The position numbers were made by a program, and so were the translations under genes. This document shows positions 1 through 11,814 of a stretch of DNA of 64,000 bases, one piece after another. The DNA comes from Saccharum officinarum. Lineage: Eukaryota > Streptophyta > Magnoliopsida > Poales > Poaceae. The notes beneath the pieces are model-generated. The model was not told the origin of the DNA. It worked only from the letters and a program-made list of their open reading frames with translations, and did no database searches. The DNA is taken from positions 96,080,932 to 96,144,931 of the forward strand of contig CM036168.1 in assembly GCA_020631735.1 (NCBI GenBank). The letters run 5' to 3'. Positions within the stretch are counted from its first letter, which is position 1. Each line of letters begins with the position of its first letter.

Positions 1-953
1 AATGCAATAAATTCATCACCTCTCTTTAGTAGAGATTTCAGGAAGTCTGGACAGTCCCTCTTATAGTGTCCCTTCTTGAAGCAGTGCTTGCATTGATCTT
101 TCTCAGCTCCACCATAGGAGTTGTTCTGCTGATTTTCAGAGTCCTGTGGTTTCTTTCCCTGTGAATTTGAGGAAGAGGCCTTATCCCACTTGGGTTTCCC
201 TTGTGGTTTAAAATTCTTGCCATTAAAGTTCTTTCTTTTGTTATCCTTCACAAAGTGAGCGGATTCACCCTGTAAGGACTTAATCCTCTCCTCTTCTTGA
301 GCACACATTGAAATAAGTCTTTCTATGCCCCATCTTTCAGGCTGCATATTATAGTTCACAATAAAAGTGTCATATTCTTTTGGCAAAGAAGCAAAAATCA
401 AATGAATCAGGAAATCATCTTCCTTCAAATTCATTTCCTTTAGCTTAGATGCCGTAGTGTTTATCTTCAAAATGTGCTCTCTTATGCTACCACCAGTATA
501 TTTCTCATTCACAAGCTTCTTAATCAGTGAACTTGCTATGGCCTTGGTAGACCCAGTAAACTGACTCTTGATTTTATCAAGATATTCTGTGGCAGTAGCA
601 CATTCAGGGATTGAGCCCCTTATCTGGTCTTCTATGGTGACCTTGGCTACCAACAGGCACTTGTGGTTGGAGAGAGTCTATTGCCTATGTTCAAGATCAT
701 ATCTCATTCTTATCTCAGCATGATCACGCTTTCTAGCAGCGAAATCAGCGTCAGATTCATTTTCGTCTCTCACCGGGTCCTCTGGTTCAGTAGGACACGG
801 TGAGATGATGGCAAAATCGACTTCTCCCAACATAAGTTCCAATTCATATTTCTCCCGCCACACACGGTATTTGCTCCCGTTGAGTGTTGGGATGTTCGCG
901 ATGTTCACAATACATTTGCCACCTGAAATCACACCAGAGTTAGTGAGAAACAT
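1..953 (-). pseudogene. Copia-type retrotransposon gag (partial, one internal stop)
   Basis: Capsid/nucleocapsid polyprotein of a Ty1/Copia element that packages element RNA in cytoplasmic particles. Reading from 953 toward 1, one frame is open through a UBN2-like gag region. The N-terminal part has LNGSKYRVWREKYELEL, the middle has a TLSNHKCLLVAK-like segment, and a CX2CX4HX4C zinc knuckle (CKHCFKKGHYKRDC) lies at about 50-92. The only break is an in-frame TAG at 678-680, where TGG (Trp) would fit; that substitution is inferred. The frame runs off the left edge, so protease, integrase and RT are outside the window. The ATG at 953 may not be the true start, because a good splice acceptor (TTTCAG before GTGGCA) lies just inside the frame near 920. 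LTR and primer site upstream on the same strand support the assignment. Confidence 0.88.
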
Positions 954-2236
954 TTATACATAAAATCGTATGCTTTAACTCAACGTTGGTCAAATTAAAA
1001 CATATAATTCATCCATGCAAAAATTTTACATCACCGTTGGGTAGAAATAAAATTGATGCATAATTTCTCATGGATCAAAAATTATAATATTGTTATTAAC
1101 AACGTTGGTCAGAAAATAACAATATCATAATCTCATCAAAATTATCAGAAATTCATTTCTCTTAAAATTAAATTATCCTGTTGGTTCAAATTTAATCAAA
1201 GAGAACAATAATTATCATGCACAACGGAAACATTAATAATTTTTCATATTATTAATTTTCAGAAGCACTAAAAAATTCACTGTTTTCTGAGCAAAATATC
1301 GTTGGATAAAATTTGCACAGAAAATTGTGTCAAAAACATTCAAATTCATCAAAATATGCATTTAAAATTGCTTCTGGAAATTAATAAGAAAAATTTTCTT
1401 CTTCTTTTCATTTTCAGCCCAGCGCGGCCCAAGACACACTAAAAACGGCTCGGCCCGGCTTGCCTCGCGCGCACAGGCCGCACCCAGGCCACAACCTAGG
1501 CCTGGGCCGGCAAAGCACCGCGCGAGCTTGCGCCCGCCTGGGCTAGCGAGTTGGCCCATCGAATCTCGGCCGTCCGTCTCGATCCGACGGCCGAGCGGCC
1601 ATTTCAGCTGATCAAAATGTCACCGGCCGTCGCTGCCCTGGAAAACCCTAGCCATTCGTCCCTTCTCTTTCTCTCTCTTCTTCGCCACTCTCTCTCTCCA
1701 GCGGCAGCAGTGAGCCACAACCGAGAGCGAAAATGACGAGCGAGCGGTCCTTTGCGCCGTCGCTGGCCCCCTCGCCGGCACGCGTGCTCCCCAACGGGTG
1801 AGCACGCCGCCGTCGAGCGGCCTGGCCGCGGCGCCCCTTGGCCGAGCCCAGCGAGCAGCGAGCCGAATCGGCGCTTCTTCTCCTGCGCCGGTGAAGATTC
1901 ATCCGACGCACCCTAACCCTAGCCCTACTTTCCCCTTTCTGATTTGAGTTGTCCTTTTCAGGTTTATCCGAATGGGAAAATAGGGTTAGGGTTAGGGTTC
2001 GTTCTTGCCGATTTGTTTTCTTTGCTTTCATTTCTTTCTTTTCGTTCATCCGAATGGAAAACTGGGATTAGGGTTAGGGTTTGCCGATTTCTTTCCTGAT
2101 CCGCAGCGGATCGGATGAGTTCTACCTTTCTTTTACTCATTCCCCTTCTAGGGTTAGGGTTCTTGTGCTTTGTATCTTCCCGATCTGGAAAAACAAAACG
2201 GTTCGTCCCGATCTAGGTTTCTACTTAGTAAACGCT
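954..2236 (-). mobile_element. Untranslated leader of the Copia element
   Basis: This is about 1.3 kb between primer site and gag, unusually long for a Copia leader. The half next to gag (960-1400) is AT-rich. The half next to the LTR (1400-2230) is GC-rich and resembles a plant gene 5' region. Telomere-like/telobox runs of AGGGTTAGGG type occur near 1911-1926, 1984-2000, 2066-2079 and 2152-2161. No supported coding frame was seen. The splice acceptor at the gag start suggests part of the leader may be an intron, which is inference. Confidence 0.55.
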
Positions 2237-2248
2237 GCTCCGATACCA
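2237..2248 (-). other. Copia primer binding site
   Basis: On the minus strand this reads TGGTATCGGAGC, one base from the TGGTATCAGAGC typical of Copia elements primed by initiator tRNA-Met. It lies one base inside the LTR end and points toward gag, so it fixes the element's orientation. Confidence 0.85.
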
Positions 2249-2249
2249 T

Positions 2250-2774
2250 TGTTGGATCTAGTTTCTTCTTAGGTTCACTAGATCGGGTATTAAACAGTAG
2301 ATACAAGTTCATTTCATTGCATATAGAAACAACATTTTCTACTTCATGAACTACTGAGGAAAAGGGAGAGAGAAACAGAGAGAGAGAAGTAGGAAACTAC
2401 AAACCATCGAGAGCCAGAGTCGTAGCAGTGGGGTTGGACGTCTCGTTCGCCGGCGGTGCCATCTGCGCGTCGGCAGCGACGGTCAGTGGAGACGGAGGCG
2501 GTGAAGTGACGTCGGGGTGGCGTTGCCGGCGTCGGTGAGGCTTTCCGTCGCTGGCAACGCCCCTATCTTGATCGGGTTAGGGTTTAGGATGTTGGTGGGG
2601 TGACTGGCGGCGCGGTCAACTTCGTACCTCGAGCCCCGGCCCCTACCTTTCCTTTTTATAGCGCTGTGCGACGGGGGCCTACCAACCATGTAGGGTTGGA
2701 CGCCCCTGATCAGGACGCGAGAACAGGGTCCAGTTAGGCCGTTGGGCCTAACTGGTGGGAGATCAATCCTAACA
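2250..2774 (-). repeat. 5' LTR of the Copia element
   Basis: A 525-bp segment that on the minus strand starts TGTTAGGATTGATC and ends GATCCAACA, giving the canonical TG...CA ends and a short TGTT/AACA inverted repeat. A TATA box (CTATAAAAAGG on the minus strand, about 2652-2664) lies inside. The primer site follows directly. The partner LTR would be left of the window, so the target duplication cannot be checked. Confidence 0.8.
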
Positions 2775-4740
2775 CATAGGTCCATGAAACCTCCATTCTC
2801 ATTGAAAGGGACCATCTAATAAGGTATATAAATGATACATTGTTGTTTTACAGTTCACAGAACCTTCCTGTTTAGTTCTTCTTGCTTCTATGCAATATGA
2901 AGTCTGAACCCACTTAAACCTCCATGCAGTGGCACAGGTCTCATACCAGGTGTCCAGGTCTGGCGTCGTGTCTAGCTACAAGATTTACATTATTTTCACG
3001 GGTCAGCGAGCGTGGAATCGATTAATCATCAGAATCGCTTGCTTGCTTGCTCATCTAATCTTTGACTTGCAATTAAAGTTTGAGGAGGCCAAAAACACAG
3101 ATTGCAGTGAAAATCGCCATGGCACCCTAACCCTAGCTCGGCACAGTAAGGGGCAGCAGGGAGGGGGCCGGGAAGTGCATGACTCACCTGGAGCTGGTCA
3201 CCGTCGTCGCCGGCTTCGAGCTTCCGTCCGTCCTCGTCGCTGAGAAGGGCTTGGAGCCGCGGCGGGAAGGGTCGCCGTCTACACTGCCGCCTTCAGCCGC
3301 GATGGGGAAGAAGCGGGCACGGGGGAAGAGAAGCCTGGGCGCCGCGTGATGGAGAAGATGCGTGCGACGGGCCTAGGCACGAGCATAACATAGGGAGGGG
3401 CAGGTCAGTCTTTTCCCTGCCTGATCCACCATGGCAAGCTGACATGGACCGCCACGATACTAAAACGGGTAAATATATAGCACCAAATCGATTGCTGTGA
3501 CAAATTTTTAATTGACGTTCTAACGCTGGCAAAGGAAGAGCCAACCGTAACGGTGGCAAATATATAAATATCCCCGCTGTGCCGCCCAGTCCGGGCACCG
3601 ATACGGCCAGCGGGCGCCTGCCAGCAGCGACACACGCAGATGCGGGTGCGGGAAAGCCCAGCTGCGTGCGTGGATCAGCCGGAGGTGGCCTTGGGCCTCA
3701 AGCGTCCGTTGGATTCCACCCTCATCCTCAGCGCCGCCACCAACCATGTACTTCAAGTCGACCTCGCCGTCGTCGTCGAGTACCTCGCCGCCGTCCTTAC
3801 CGAGGTTCCTGACCCCTCCTCCTTGATCTCGATCTGATCTCAAATATGCGCTTATTTTGTTCTTTATATTCTACACACTCCGCCTTGATCTTCCTCCTCT
3901 CAATCGAACCCCGCCGCCGTATTTCCAGGCAAAAAAAAGGCGCCGCTGTACTCCTCCGGCAACAACACGGCGACAGGACGAGAAGGCATAGCAACATTGT
4001 GGTGCCACCGCGCCTGGGCAAGCCACACCGCCGTCCACCGCTGGGCCATACGCGTTGCTGCTCGCCGGTGCTGCCCACGCAGCTGACCATGTAGGCAACC
4101 CGCCACGCGTGCCGGCTTCTACGCCGGGGCAGGCCACATCGCCATCCACGGCTGGACCATACGCGTTGCTGCTCACCGGTGTTGCCCACACAGCTGACCG
4201 TCGAGGCAACCCGCCATGCGTGCCCGCTTCTGGGTGACTGCGGATGTCCTGGCGAGGTGCTTGCGTCCTATTTTGGATTGTTTCAGCCACGCCTTTTCTT
4301 ATGGATTCTATTTTTCCTCATTGTTTTGCTTTGCCTTTTTTTGTTTCAGATTTCTTCAGTGCTGCCTGATCTTGCGGGTATAGGAGGAAGGTGCAGGCCT
4401 GGGGGATTTTTGTGCACAGCTCAAAGGTGTTTCCCGGTGACTGTCCACTGTCATATGACATACTAGGTATATTATATAAATTTAGTTGTTGTGCACTTAC
4501 ATAATTAGTTGCCTGCATAGCACAGTCCTCATTGTGCCATTCCTTAATAGCTGAACATGTGTCGTCTCATAGCACGTAGCTTGCTCTTCTATGAAATTTT
4601 GCTATTCGTATAGTTGCTAGTTGAACCTCAATTTGTCTTGCCAAGAGCAAGACCATACATGTGTGTATGATGATGTCCTAACTGCTAAGTATCTTCATCT
4701 GCTGCTCCTGTGTTGTGCCTCTGATTCCACTAACCAAATA
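2775..4740. other. Intergenic, no supported gene
   Basis: GC-rich stretches near 3150-3400 and 3580-3840 give several short overlapping frames, but none shows a recognisable domain or a consistent codon bias. The 3580-3840 part could be the decayed first exon of the RPA-like remnant downstream; I cannot show that. A 111-bp tandem duplication is listed separately. Confidence 0.5.
4006..4226. repeat. 111-bp tandem duplication, two copies
   Basis: Two diverged copies repeat with a period of 111 bp; the block CCATACGCGTTGCTGCT occurs at 4046 and 4157. The period is a multiple of three, but the copies carry no recognisable protein. Confidence 0.7.
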
Positions 4741-4924
4741 CTGATTGAGTGCTCAAGAGATGCCTCATGTCAGCATGCCGAATAAAGTGTGTAAAACCAC
4801 TTCATAGTGTATACACTATTATTGATGGAGAGTATGTGGCATATGCTAGGTTTCGATGCACCGGTTATCCATCATTTTACTTGCTTATTGCACTTATGCA
4901 TTCATTTTCATTCTATAAATACAG

Positions 4925-5110
4925 ACATGATGCAGCTGTTGCTTTATGGGATAATCAGGCAGAGGCCTTTTCAAACAGGGTGGTACATGGATATGGCAAC
5001 CAAGGATCCTGTCAACTTCCTCTTTGTTGCCACAACATCTCGGTTGTTTCAAGGTATTCAGTTATACTCATGCCAGTGCTACCCTGGATCTATTTATTTC
5101 ACTGTATAGT
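4925..5110 (+). pseudogene. Replication protein A-like OB-fold (DUF223) fragment
   Basis: RPA-like proteins bind single-stranded DNA; plants have many RPA1-like genes, and Helitrons also carry them. Here one frame gives AAVALWDNQAEAF, typical of the DUF223/OB-fold strand in plant RPA1-like proteins. A second frame then gives KDPVNFLFVATTSRLFQG, typical of the following part of the same domain. The two halves lie in different frames, so a frameshift separates them. An acceptor-like TACAG precedes the block at about 4920. No zinc-binding C-terminal domain was recognised downstream, although the exon-like duplicated block at 5.7-6.2 kb may belong to the same gene. Host gene versus Helitron capture cannot be decided from the sequence. 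Confidence 0.45.
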
Positions 5111-5699
5111 CTACATGACCTTATATTGTTTGCCAAACTCATTAGCTTCGTTTCTAAATAATCCAGGGTTTACAGATCATACACTTCATGCGGCTGTTAT
5201 ATTAACGAATATGTACGTACTAATTTATACTATACTATAGGCACTTAATGCTAATTTTAAAAAACTCCACGATCACAACTATGATATAGACAGTTTCGGA
5301 GGCTACCTGGAGCCAACAAGAATTGCAGTTAATGAACTTGCCAGAAGTTCACAGTCCACATACTATCTATGTACATGTCCTTCGTGTACACGAAACATTT
5401 ACTTTTCTATCTAAGCAAAAGCCTTCTAGAGAGTTTCCAAAAAAAAAACTTCTAGAGTCCATTTCCTGTTCTTATGCAGTCCAACAGATACATAGTCAAT
5501 GCAAAGATCAAATGTGTGGTTCCAAATTAATCACGGTGCCATGGTGGTACCTTTGCATGCACCATCCCTGTGTGCAATAAAAGAGCTACACCCATGATCA
5601 TGGCTACAAATGTTAGTAGTCCTAAATGTCCTAGAACAAGTGCTCCCTAACGTGCGTGGTTCACTCTTTTTTATGTATAATTACGTTCATTTCTTTTAA

Positions 5700-6235
5700 A
5701 AAATATTGGTATGGCCATTAGAACACACACTGTCATAGTTCCTGTGCAATAAGATGTCTGCAAAATATGGCAAACTTTTCTAACACCAAATTTTCTCACA
5801 AACAGGTGTTATATTGTGTCCCTGTATTTGTTAATTGTTGTTGACCAGTGAACAACATTATCATGGCGTCTTGGCAGTAAATCTGAGGTAAGACAAAGGT
5901 TGCCTCCCAGTTATGCTCTCATTGATAATACATGATAGTGATGATGGTTTTGAAGCATTCATCCTTACACTTATTTGTTTCTTTTTGGAAATATTAATAT
6001 GGCCATTAGAACACACTATCATAATTTCTGTACAATTAGATGTCTGCAAAATATGGCAAACTTTTCTAACACCAAATTCTCTCACACACAGGTGTTACAT
6101 TGTGTCCCTGTATTTGTTATTGACCGGTGAACAACATTATCATGGTGTCTTGGCGGCAAATGTAGTCTTCTTTACGCCAAGCACAGAGGTAAGTCAAAGG
6201 TTGCCCAGTTCGTGCTCTTATTGATGATATTGATG
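5700..6235. repeat. About 270-bp tandem duplication with exon-like core
   Basis: The segment at about 5705-5930 is repeated at 5990-6235 with modest divergence. Shared blocks include ATGGCCATTAGAACACAC and CAAAATATGGCAAACTTTTC. Each copy has a pyrimidine-rich CACACAG or CAAACAG acceptor followed by GTGTTA and, in the second copy, a GAGGTAAGT donor. It looks like a duplicated small exon with flanking intron. The first copy contains stops and neither copy is recognisable by sequence. Confidence 0.7.
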
Positions 6236-7480
6236 ATGGTTTTGAAGCGTTCATCCCTACACTTAATACCGACACACCATGCCCGTTTGATATTACTCGG
6301 AAGAATATGCCTGTTTAATAATATCACTTTTTTCATGATTGTGCCGAGGCACGTTTTTCGTTAAGAGGTAGAGAAATTACAGCAGTCTTAGTAACCCTAG
6401 GCTTACCAAGACTAACAGGATCCTTGAAAGACTAATCTAGCAAAGACTACCTACACGGTCTTAGTAATAATATCACTTGTGCTTGCATTTTCTACGGTAA
6501 CGTCCATGCCACCATAGCCAAAAGGCAAAGCGGAGGCTGGATCTTGCCACTTCTATACAAGATCACACATAAATAGATGATTACGTTTATTATTGTTCTC
6601 GCTGTGTTGATGCAGGTTACAGGCACACCAACGAACTGGAGCGCTCCCCCACTGTCCATGCACGCCATGCTAAGAAAAGTCGCACTGTGTTCGTGCCCTC
6701 CTTTTGAAATTACACAACTGCGGTTTCAATGAAGGGCGATGCTTATGTTGCTGTGCAACTGCTATATTTGTGTAAATAATAAAACCTTGCGCGTCATGCT
6801 AAGACTAACTGATACAATGCAACAGTTGGTATGTAGCGAAACTCATTAGTGCATTACACATGCAACAACTGGTCCTGTATTATTTCATTCTTCCAAGCCA
6901 TGCACTGTACAGGCATATACCGAATTAAAGACAGCATCAGAAGGTGACAATGCCTACGAGACCCTATCACTTTTTGACCTTCATATGTACCTCTAATACA
7001 AAACACCAGTGGAGCTGCCACGTCTCATAACACAGGCATGATGCCGGCACAGCAGAGCGCGCCCATATGTGCTAGTACTATTCAACCAAGCTTGACTTGA
7101 AATAGTACATTTATTTGGTATTTCATCCAACCAAAAAAGTCAAAGTGACATATAATTTGGAACGGAGGGAGTATTATGTTACATAGAACAAAAGTTATGT
7201 ACACACGAAACAAATAAAATAACATGGAGAGAACAATTAGAATATATTGTTAATGAGTTAGAACAAAAAATTTAAAATAAAAGAATATATTACATAGAAT
7301 AAAAAAATTGTATGCTTTGAAAAAATATTAAGTTAAGTAATGAAGAAAATTTCTGTAACATATTAGTCTGGAATCGAAACAAATTACAAAATGAGTCTTT
7401 TTTTTGAAAAAAAGGTGAGTCAGATAGAACATTTAAAACAAAGAACAAATGATGTATATGTAATAAAAAACTAAGGAAAG
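6236..7480. other. AT-rich intergenic DNA with a Stowaway-type end
   Basis: No coding frame is supported. At about 7150-7176 the block ATAATTTGGAACGGAGGGAGTA is the right terminal repeat of a Stowaway-like MITE. I could not find its left partner, so the element is truncated. The DNA from 7180 to 7480 is strongly A/T-rich. Confidence 0.6.
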
Positions 7481-7489
7481 ATGGTGATC

Positions 7490-7673
7490 TTCTCTTCTAG
7501 TCGGAGTCGGGCCCAGATTCGCTTCCGACTCGATTTCTTGGGCCGGGCGCTTGAGGCCCAGCTTGGCGACATAACGCTTTCTGGAATTCTGGTCGCATAA
7601 CCGACGTTTGCCTCTCTGGTGTCTTTCCTGGCGGCGACGATCTGGGCTACGGCGTCGCCCTCTTCGTCAGGCC
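7490..7673 (+). promoter_or_regulatory. Promoter-proximal region and 5' leader of the proteasome gene
   Basis: GC-rich sequence upstream of the proteasome gene holds TGGGCC at about 7538 and AGGCCCA at about 7554. These are site II-like motifs common in promoters of plant housekeeping genes. The leader exon seems to continue through CCTTCGCCGGCGA at 7673-7685 and, after a transposon insertion, through 8616-8629, where CACCAG|GTACAC forms a splice donor. The transcription start is not visible. Confidence 0.5.
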
Positions 7674-7685
7674 CTTCGCCGGCGA

Positions 7686-8603
7686 GAGTTTGGCATTTCA
7701 CCCATTATCAAAAATCGGTTTCGCATTTTTACCATCGCTCAAACTGGTTTCGCTCGTCTGCCATTATGAAGCTGGTGCTACCTGCTCGATTACCATTTGG
7801 GGAGTAAAAAAAAAAAGAATACACATCCTTCCACTTCTACCCTGCGGTCTTCTCCTATGCCCGTGACTGAAACGTTCCGTTCCCGACTGAAACGGATCGA
7901 GCCTCTCTCTTCTCCTCTTCGTCGTCTCCACTGTGCCGCCCCTGGAAGTCACCGCCCCTGGACGTCGCCGCCTCCAGCCCAGCTCTTCACAATTGCATAC
8001 AAATTGATCACTACTACAACTGCACAAACAAATATCAGCAAAAGCACAATCTGCTCTGGTTGTTGGAGAAAAACTCCAGTACACTGGATGGTCCCCTTCG
8101 ATCTGCTGCTTCCCTCCGATGATCGCTGACTGGGAGCGGTGATGGCTGGAGCTGCTGCGCCATGGGGAGCAGGCCTGCGCCTGCAGAGGACAGGGAGGCG
8201 TGGGGGCAGCCCTGCGCCGGCAGGAGAGAGGCGTGCGGTAGCCCTGCGTCGGCGGAGATGGGGAGGCGTGCTGGCACAGGATGGGGGAGGCGTGGAGGCA
8301 AGCCTGAGAGGACGGCCATGGTGATGGAGCGGCGCTCCCGTGAGTCGGTCGTGGGAGGAGACAGAGTAACAGGAGACGAAGCCAGCGCCGATCCGTTTTC
8401 TTCGTCGATCCGTTCTGATGAAGAACGGTAGACAGGGGCAGAAGTGGAAGGATGGATCTTTTTTTTTTTTTGATGAATCAAAATTTTCCAAATGGCAATC
8501 GAGCGGGTTGCACCAGCTTCGTAATGGCAAAGGAGCGAAACCGGTTTGAGGGATGGTAAAAGTGCGAAACCCGTTTTTGATGATGGGTTAAATGCCAAAA
8601 TCT
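7686..8603. mobile_element. Mutator-like non-autonomous element with long terminal inverted repeats
   Basis: The 918-bp element has inverted ends of well over 100 bp. The left end reads GTTTGGCATTTCACCC and continues for about 130 bp; the right end is its diverged complement, ending GGGTTAAATGCCAAAATC. A direct repeat CTTCGCCGGCGA flanks it at 7674-7685 and 8604-8615. At 12 bases this is slightly longer than the usual 9-11 of Mutator-like elements, so the outermost bases are uncertain. The interior (7850-8440) is GC-rich with short frames and no transposase. Removing it joins the two halves of the proteasome leader exon. Confidence 0.82.
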
Positions 8604-8918
8604 CTTCGCCGGCGACGAGCATCCACCAGGTACACCCTTCCCTTCGCTTTCCGCTGTGCGAAACAGACGACCCCAGACCCTACGCTATCTGTATCCGGAT
8701 CTGACCCAATTACATGCATATGTATATTATACACACTAACTTCGATCTTGCCCTGTACTGGATCCGCATTTGCCCCCTGGCAGTTTTATCCACCGTGTGA
8801 TATATTGTATAGTGGTGATATATGCTTTTTACTGAATTATTTCACTGGGGTTTTGGTATTTTGTTTGCAGGATTGATCTCCATACTAACGGCGTAGAGGT
8901 AACGAACAAAGCTTGACA

Positions 8919-11814
8919 ATGAGCAGCATAGGCACAGGTTACGACCTGTCTGTTACCACCTTCTCTCCGGATGGCCGTGTCTTCCAGGTTGAGTACGCCA
9001 CCAAGGCTGTCGACAACAGCGGGTTAGATTCCACTGGATGCCACTCCCTATCCTGTTTTGCTTCGCTTGTTCCCTTTGACACTGTAGTCTTATTGTGACG
9101 CTCAATCTTTTTCTAGGACTGTTGTTGGGATCAAGTGCAAAGATGGCATTGTCCTGGTAAGATCGGGACTATTTACTTTCGCTCCATTCAGCTTTTAAGT
9201 TGATGAAGCCCCTCTTATGCGTTGACTAGATTGTGATTTGGTGATTGGTCCTTTAGGGTGTAGAGAAGCTGGTGACTTCAAAGATGATACTGGAGGGTTC
9301 CAACCGGAGGATCCATTCAGTGTACCACCACTCTGGCTTGGTAATGCCTTTACATGTAACTCAAAAATGATAGTGATTTTAATGTAAAACCATGCTTTTG
9401 ATGAATGAAGATTTTTACGTATCGTGCGTTGTAACGACAAATTGCTTTATTTTCGTTTACAAGGCTGTTGCTGGTTTAGCAGCAGATGGAAGGCAAATTG
9501 TTTCAAGGGCCAAATCAGAAGCTGCCAGTTACGAAAAGTAAGCATTTAATCTTTTAGACCATGCGAGATCTTTTTATATGATTATGTTCTAAAACGTTAA
9601 TGCACCAGGGTCTACGGGGAACCCATTTCTGTGAAGGATTTGGCAGATCGTGTGGCAAGTTATGTTCATCTTTGCACGCTGTACTGGTGGCTCAGGTAAT
9701 ATATATTCAACAGAGTGGTCCATATTTACTGGAACATGACTGGTATTTTGGCTACTGGACTACTGGAGTCAACCTTAACTTGGTCTCTGTTGTATCAGGC
9801 CTTTTGGTTGTGGTGTTATTCTTGGAGGCTATGATAGGGATGGGCCACAGCTCTACATGATTGAGCCCTCAGGAGTCTCCTATGTAAGCTGTTACGGTAT
9901 TACAGCTAGAGTTGTATCAATGCGAGTGCATATGCTCATTGTTTTAGTTTTTACATGAGTTATATCCCTCTTCAGCAATCAGCAATGCATGCATGTTCAG
10001 TATGGATGATGCTTTCTTTATTGGCATTACATATTAGAAGCCTTGTGAATTTGAAATACAATGTTTATTGACTTTCAAACTTGACCAGAAATACTTTGGT
10101 GCTGCATTGGGGAAGGGAAGACAGGCTGCAAAGACGTAAGCTTGCCAGTTCTTTTTGTTTTTAATGCTATCTTTGTTTCTTGTTCTTCTGTTGCAAATCA
10201 CTTTCCAATGTATATAAAACATAATCTGATAAACTTTTATTGCCATTTAGCATAAAGCCTCATTTTATTACAGCGTGCTCCCTCCAGTCAAAAATAAGCG
10301 ATGCTTTGGACACTGACAGTCTTCAAAACACAGCTTTAACTAGTATCTTTTTTGTTATAAAATAGTTCTAAAACATAGAAAAAATATACTTTTATGAAAC
10401 TAAATTTCAAGATAAGTCTCTCATATCACATTCAATTACCCAAAACCAACACAAATTAATATACAACCAAAATTTAGACTGACTGACTTAGGACAACCTC
10501 AAAATGTCATATATTTGTGACTGGAGAGAGTTGCTTACCAAGAAAGAAAGCAACAAGAGAAAGGAGTATCCTCCAACTATCATCTTAGCATTCATCATGT
10601 ATATAATTGGAGCTCAATGGTCTCCTGCATATGCTCCCTTTTATGTTCATTAATTAGAGTTAACATTAAAGCATAGGCAGGATTCATCATGTATATAATT
10701 GGAGCTCAAATTTTATTTTACCTTAGTTTTATGTATATTTGATCAAAGTACACTACTGGCTTTAGCCTTTGTGTTCCATAATCTTGTTAACAAGAATATT
10801 TTGTCAATTGCTATTATTATTAAATTTACCTTTGGGATTGTTCTTGTTTCTGTGCATACTTCTTTGATCTTATGGATGGACCTCAGAATGATTCTGAACC
10901 CTACTGTTCGCATGTTCTCTTGCAGTGAGATAGAGAAGTTGAAGCTTTCTGAGCTTACATGCCGAGAAGGCATCGTTGAAGTTGCAAAGATGTATGTGGT
11001 CTCTTTTCCCATAATTGTACAATTTGCCACAACGATTTTCGAAGTTTTTCTTTTTTACCTGAATGCCTGTTATAGCCTTGCCGACATTAATTTTTCTTTT
11101 GATTTTATTGGATCCATTCATTCTTCCATGTCATTCTAGAAAGCTATTGCTCATATTTGTGCATTATCTGGCAAAGGGTTTACCCGGTTATCATTGTTTA
11201 GTCATTATGAGAACTTATGTCATTCTGTGAGTACATTTATACTAGAAATTTTTATATTGAAAGTTTGCTGGTAGGAGTGTTATTAGTAAAGAACTGCTTA
11301 GTGCTTGGAAATATAATGATTGCGCTGTATTAGTTTGTTAATACTGCAAACTATTGGCATAAACAATCTTAAAACAACTCTTGTTACAGCAGAGGTACAT
11401 GGTAGTTTACATCTTATCTCAAGTGATCCTAAGTTGTGGTTGTTTTGACTTTGATATCGAAAGATACCGAGTTTCTTTCATATTCCTGCTTATAATTGAT
11501 GAAATGAACCTAAAAAGGCCGCTGTTCAAATTTTGCATTCTGACAAAACCTGACCAATGCAGAATTTATGGAGTGCATGACGAAGCGAAGGACAAAGCTT
11601 TTGAGTTGGAGTTGAGCTGGATCTGTGATGAATCGAAGCGCCAGCATCAGAAGGTACTGTGGGACATTCGTATGAAGAATGATCTCTGAATATTTTTCGA
11701 CGTGAATGTATTGTAACTGTTTTTTGCTCACTTGTCATACAGGTTCCAAATGAACTGTTGGAGCAGGCCAAGGCCGCTGCTCAGGCAGCTCTTGAGGAGA
11801 TGGATGCTGACTAA
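8919..11814 (+). CDS. PAG1: 20S proteasome subunit alpha type-3 (alpha-7, PAG1)
   Basis: Structural alpha-ring subunit of the 20S core proteasome, in cytosol and nucleus; alpha subunits are non-catalytic and gate the chamber. Coding exons: 8919-9022, 9117-9156, 9257-9340, 9464-9537, 9609-9695, 9799-9883, 10089-10135, 10926-10991, 11563-11653, 11743-11814. All introns are GT-AG and the sum is 750 nt, giving 249 aa, the family's usual length. The N-terminus [20 protein letters not shown] continues into VFQVEYA, the alpha-subunit signature. The C-terminus is acidic (ALEEMDAD). The ATG at 8919 matches the conserved start. A non-coding exon begins at 8871 after TTTGCAG, and the earlier leader exon ends at 8629. 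A Stowaway-like MITE sits in intron 7. The frame is undamaged throughout. The 3' UTR probably ends near 12000, where TTAATGAAAC may act in polyadenylation. Confidence 0.97.
10278..10530. mobile_element. Stowaway-like MITE in proteasome intron 7
   Basis: A 253-bp AT-rich element with terminal inverted repeats: CTCCCTCCAGTCAAAAATA at the left and the complement of CTCTCTCCAGTCACAAATA at the right. It lies wholly inside the intron between 10135 and 10926 and does not touch the splice sites. A TA target duplication is not clear. Confidence 0.75.

Noticed and set aside
1911..2161. Telomere
   Set aside because: Only two to three short CCCTAA-type units are scattered in a Copia leader; no array.
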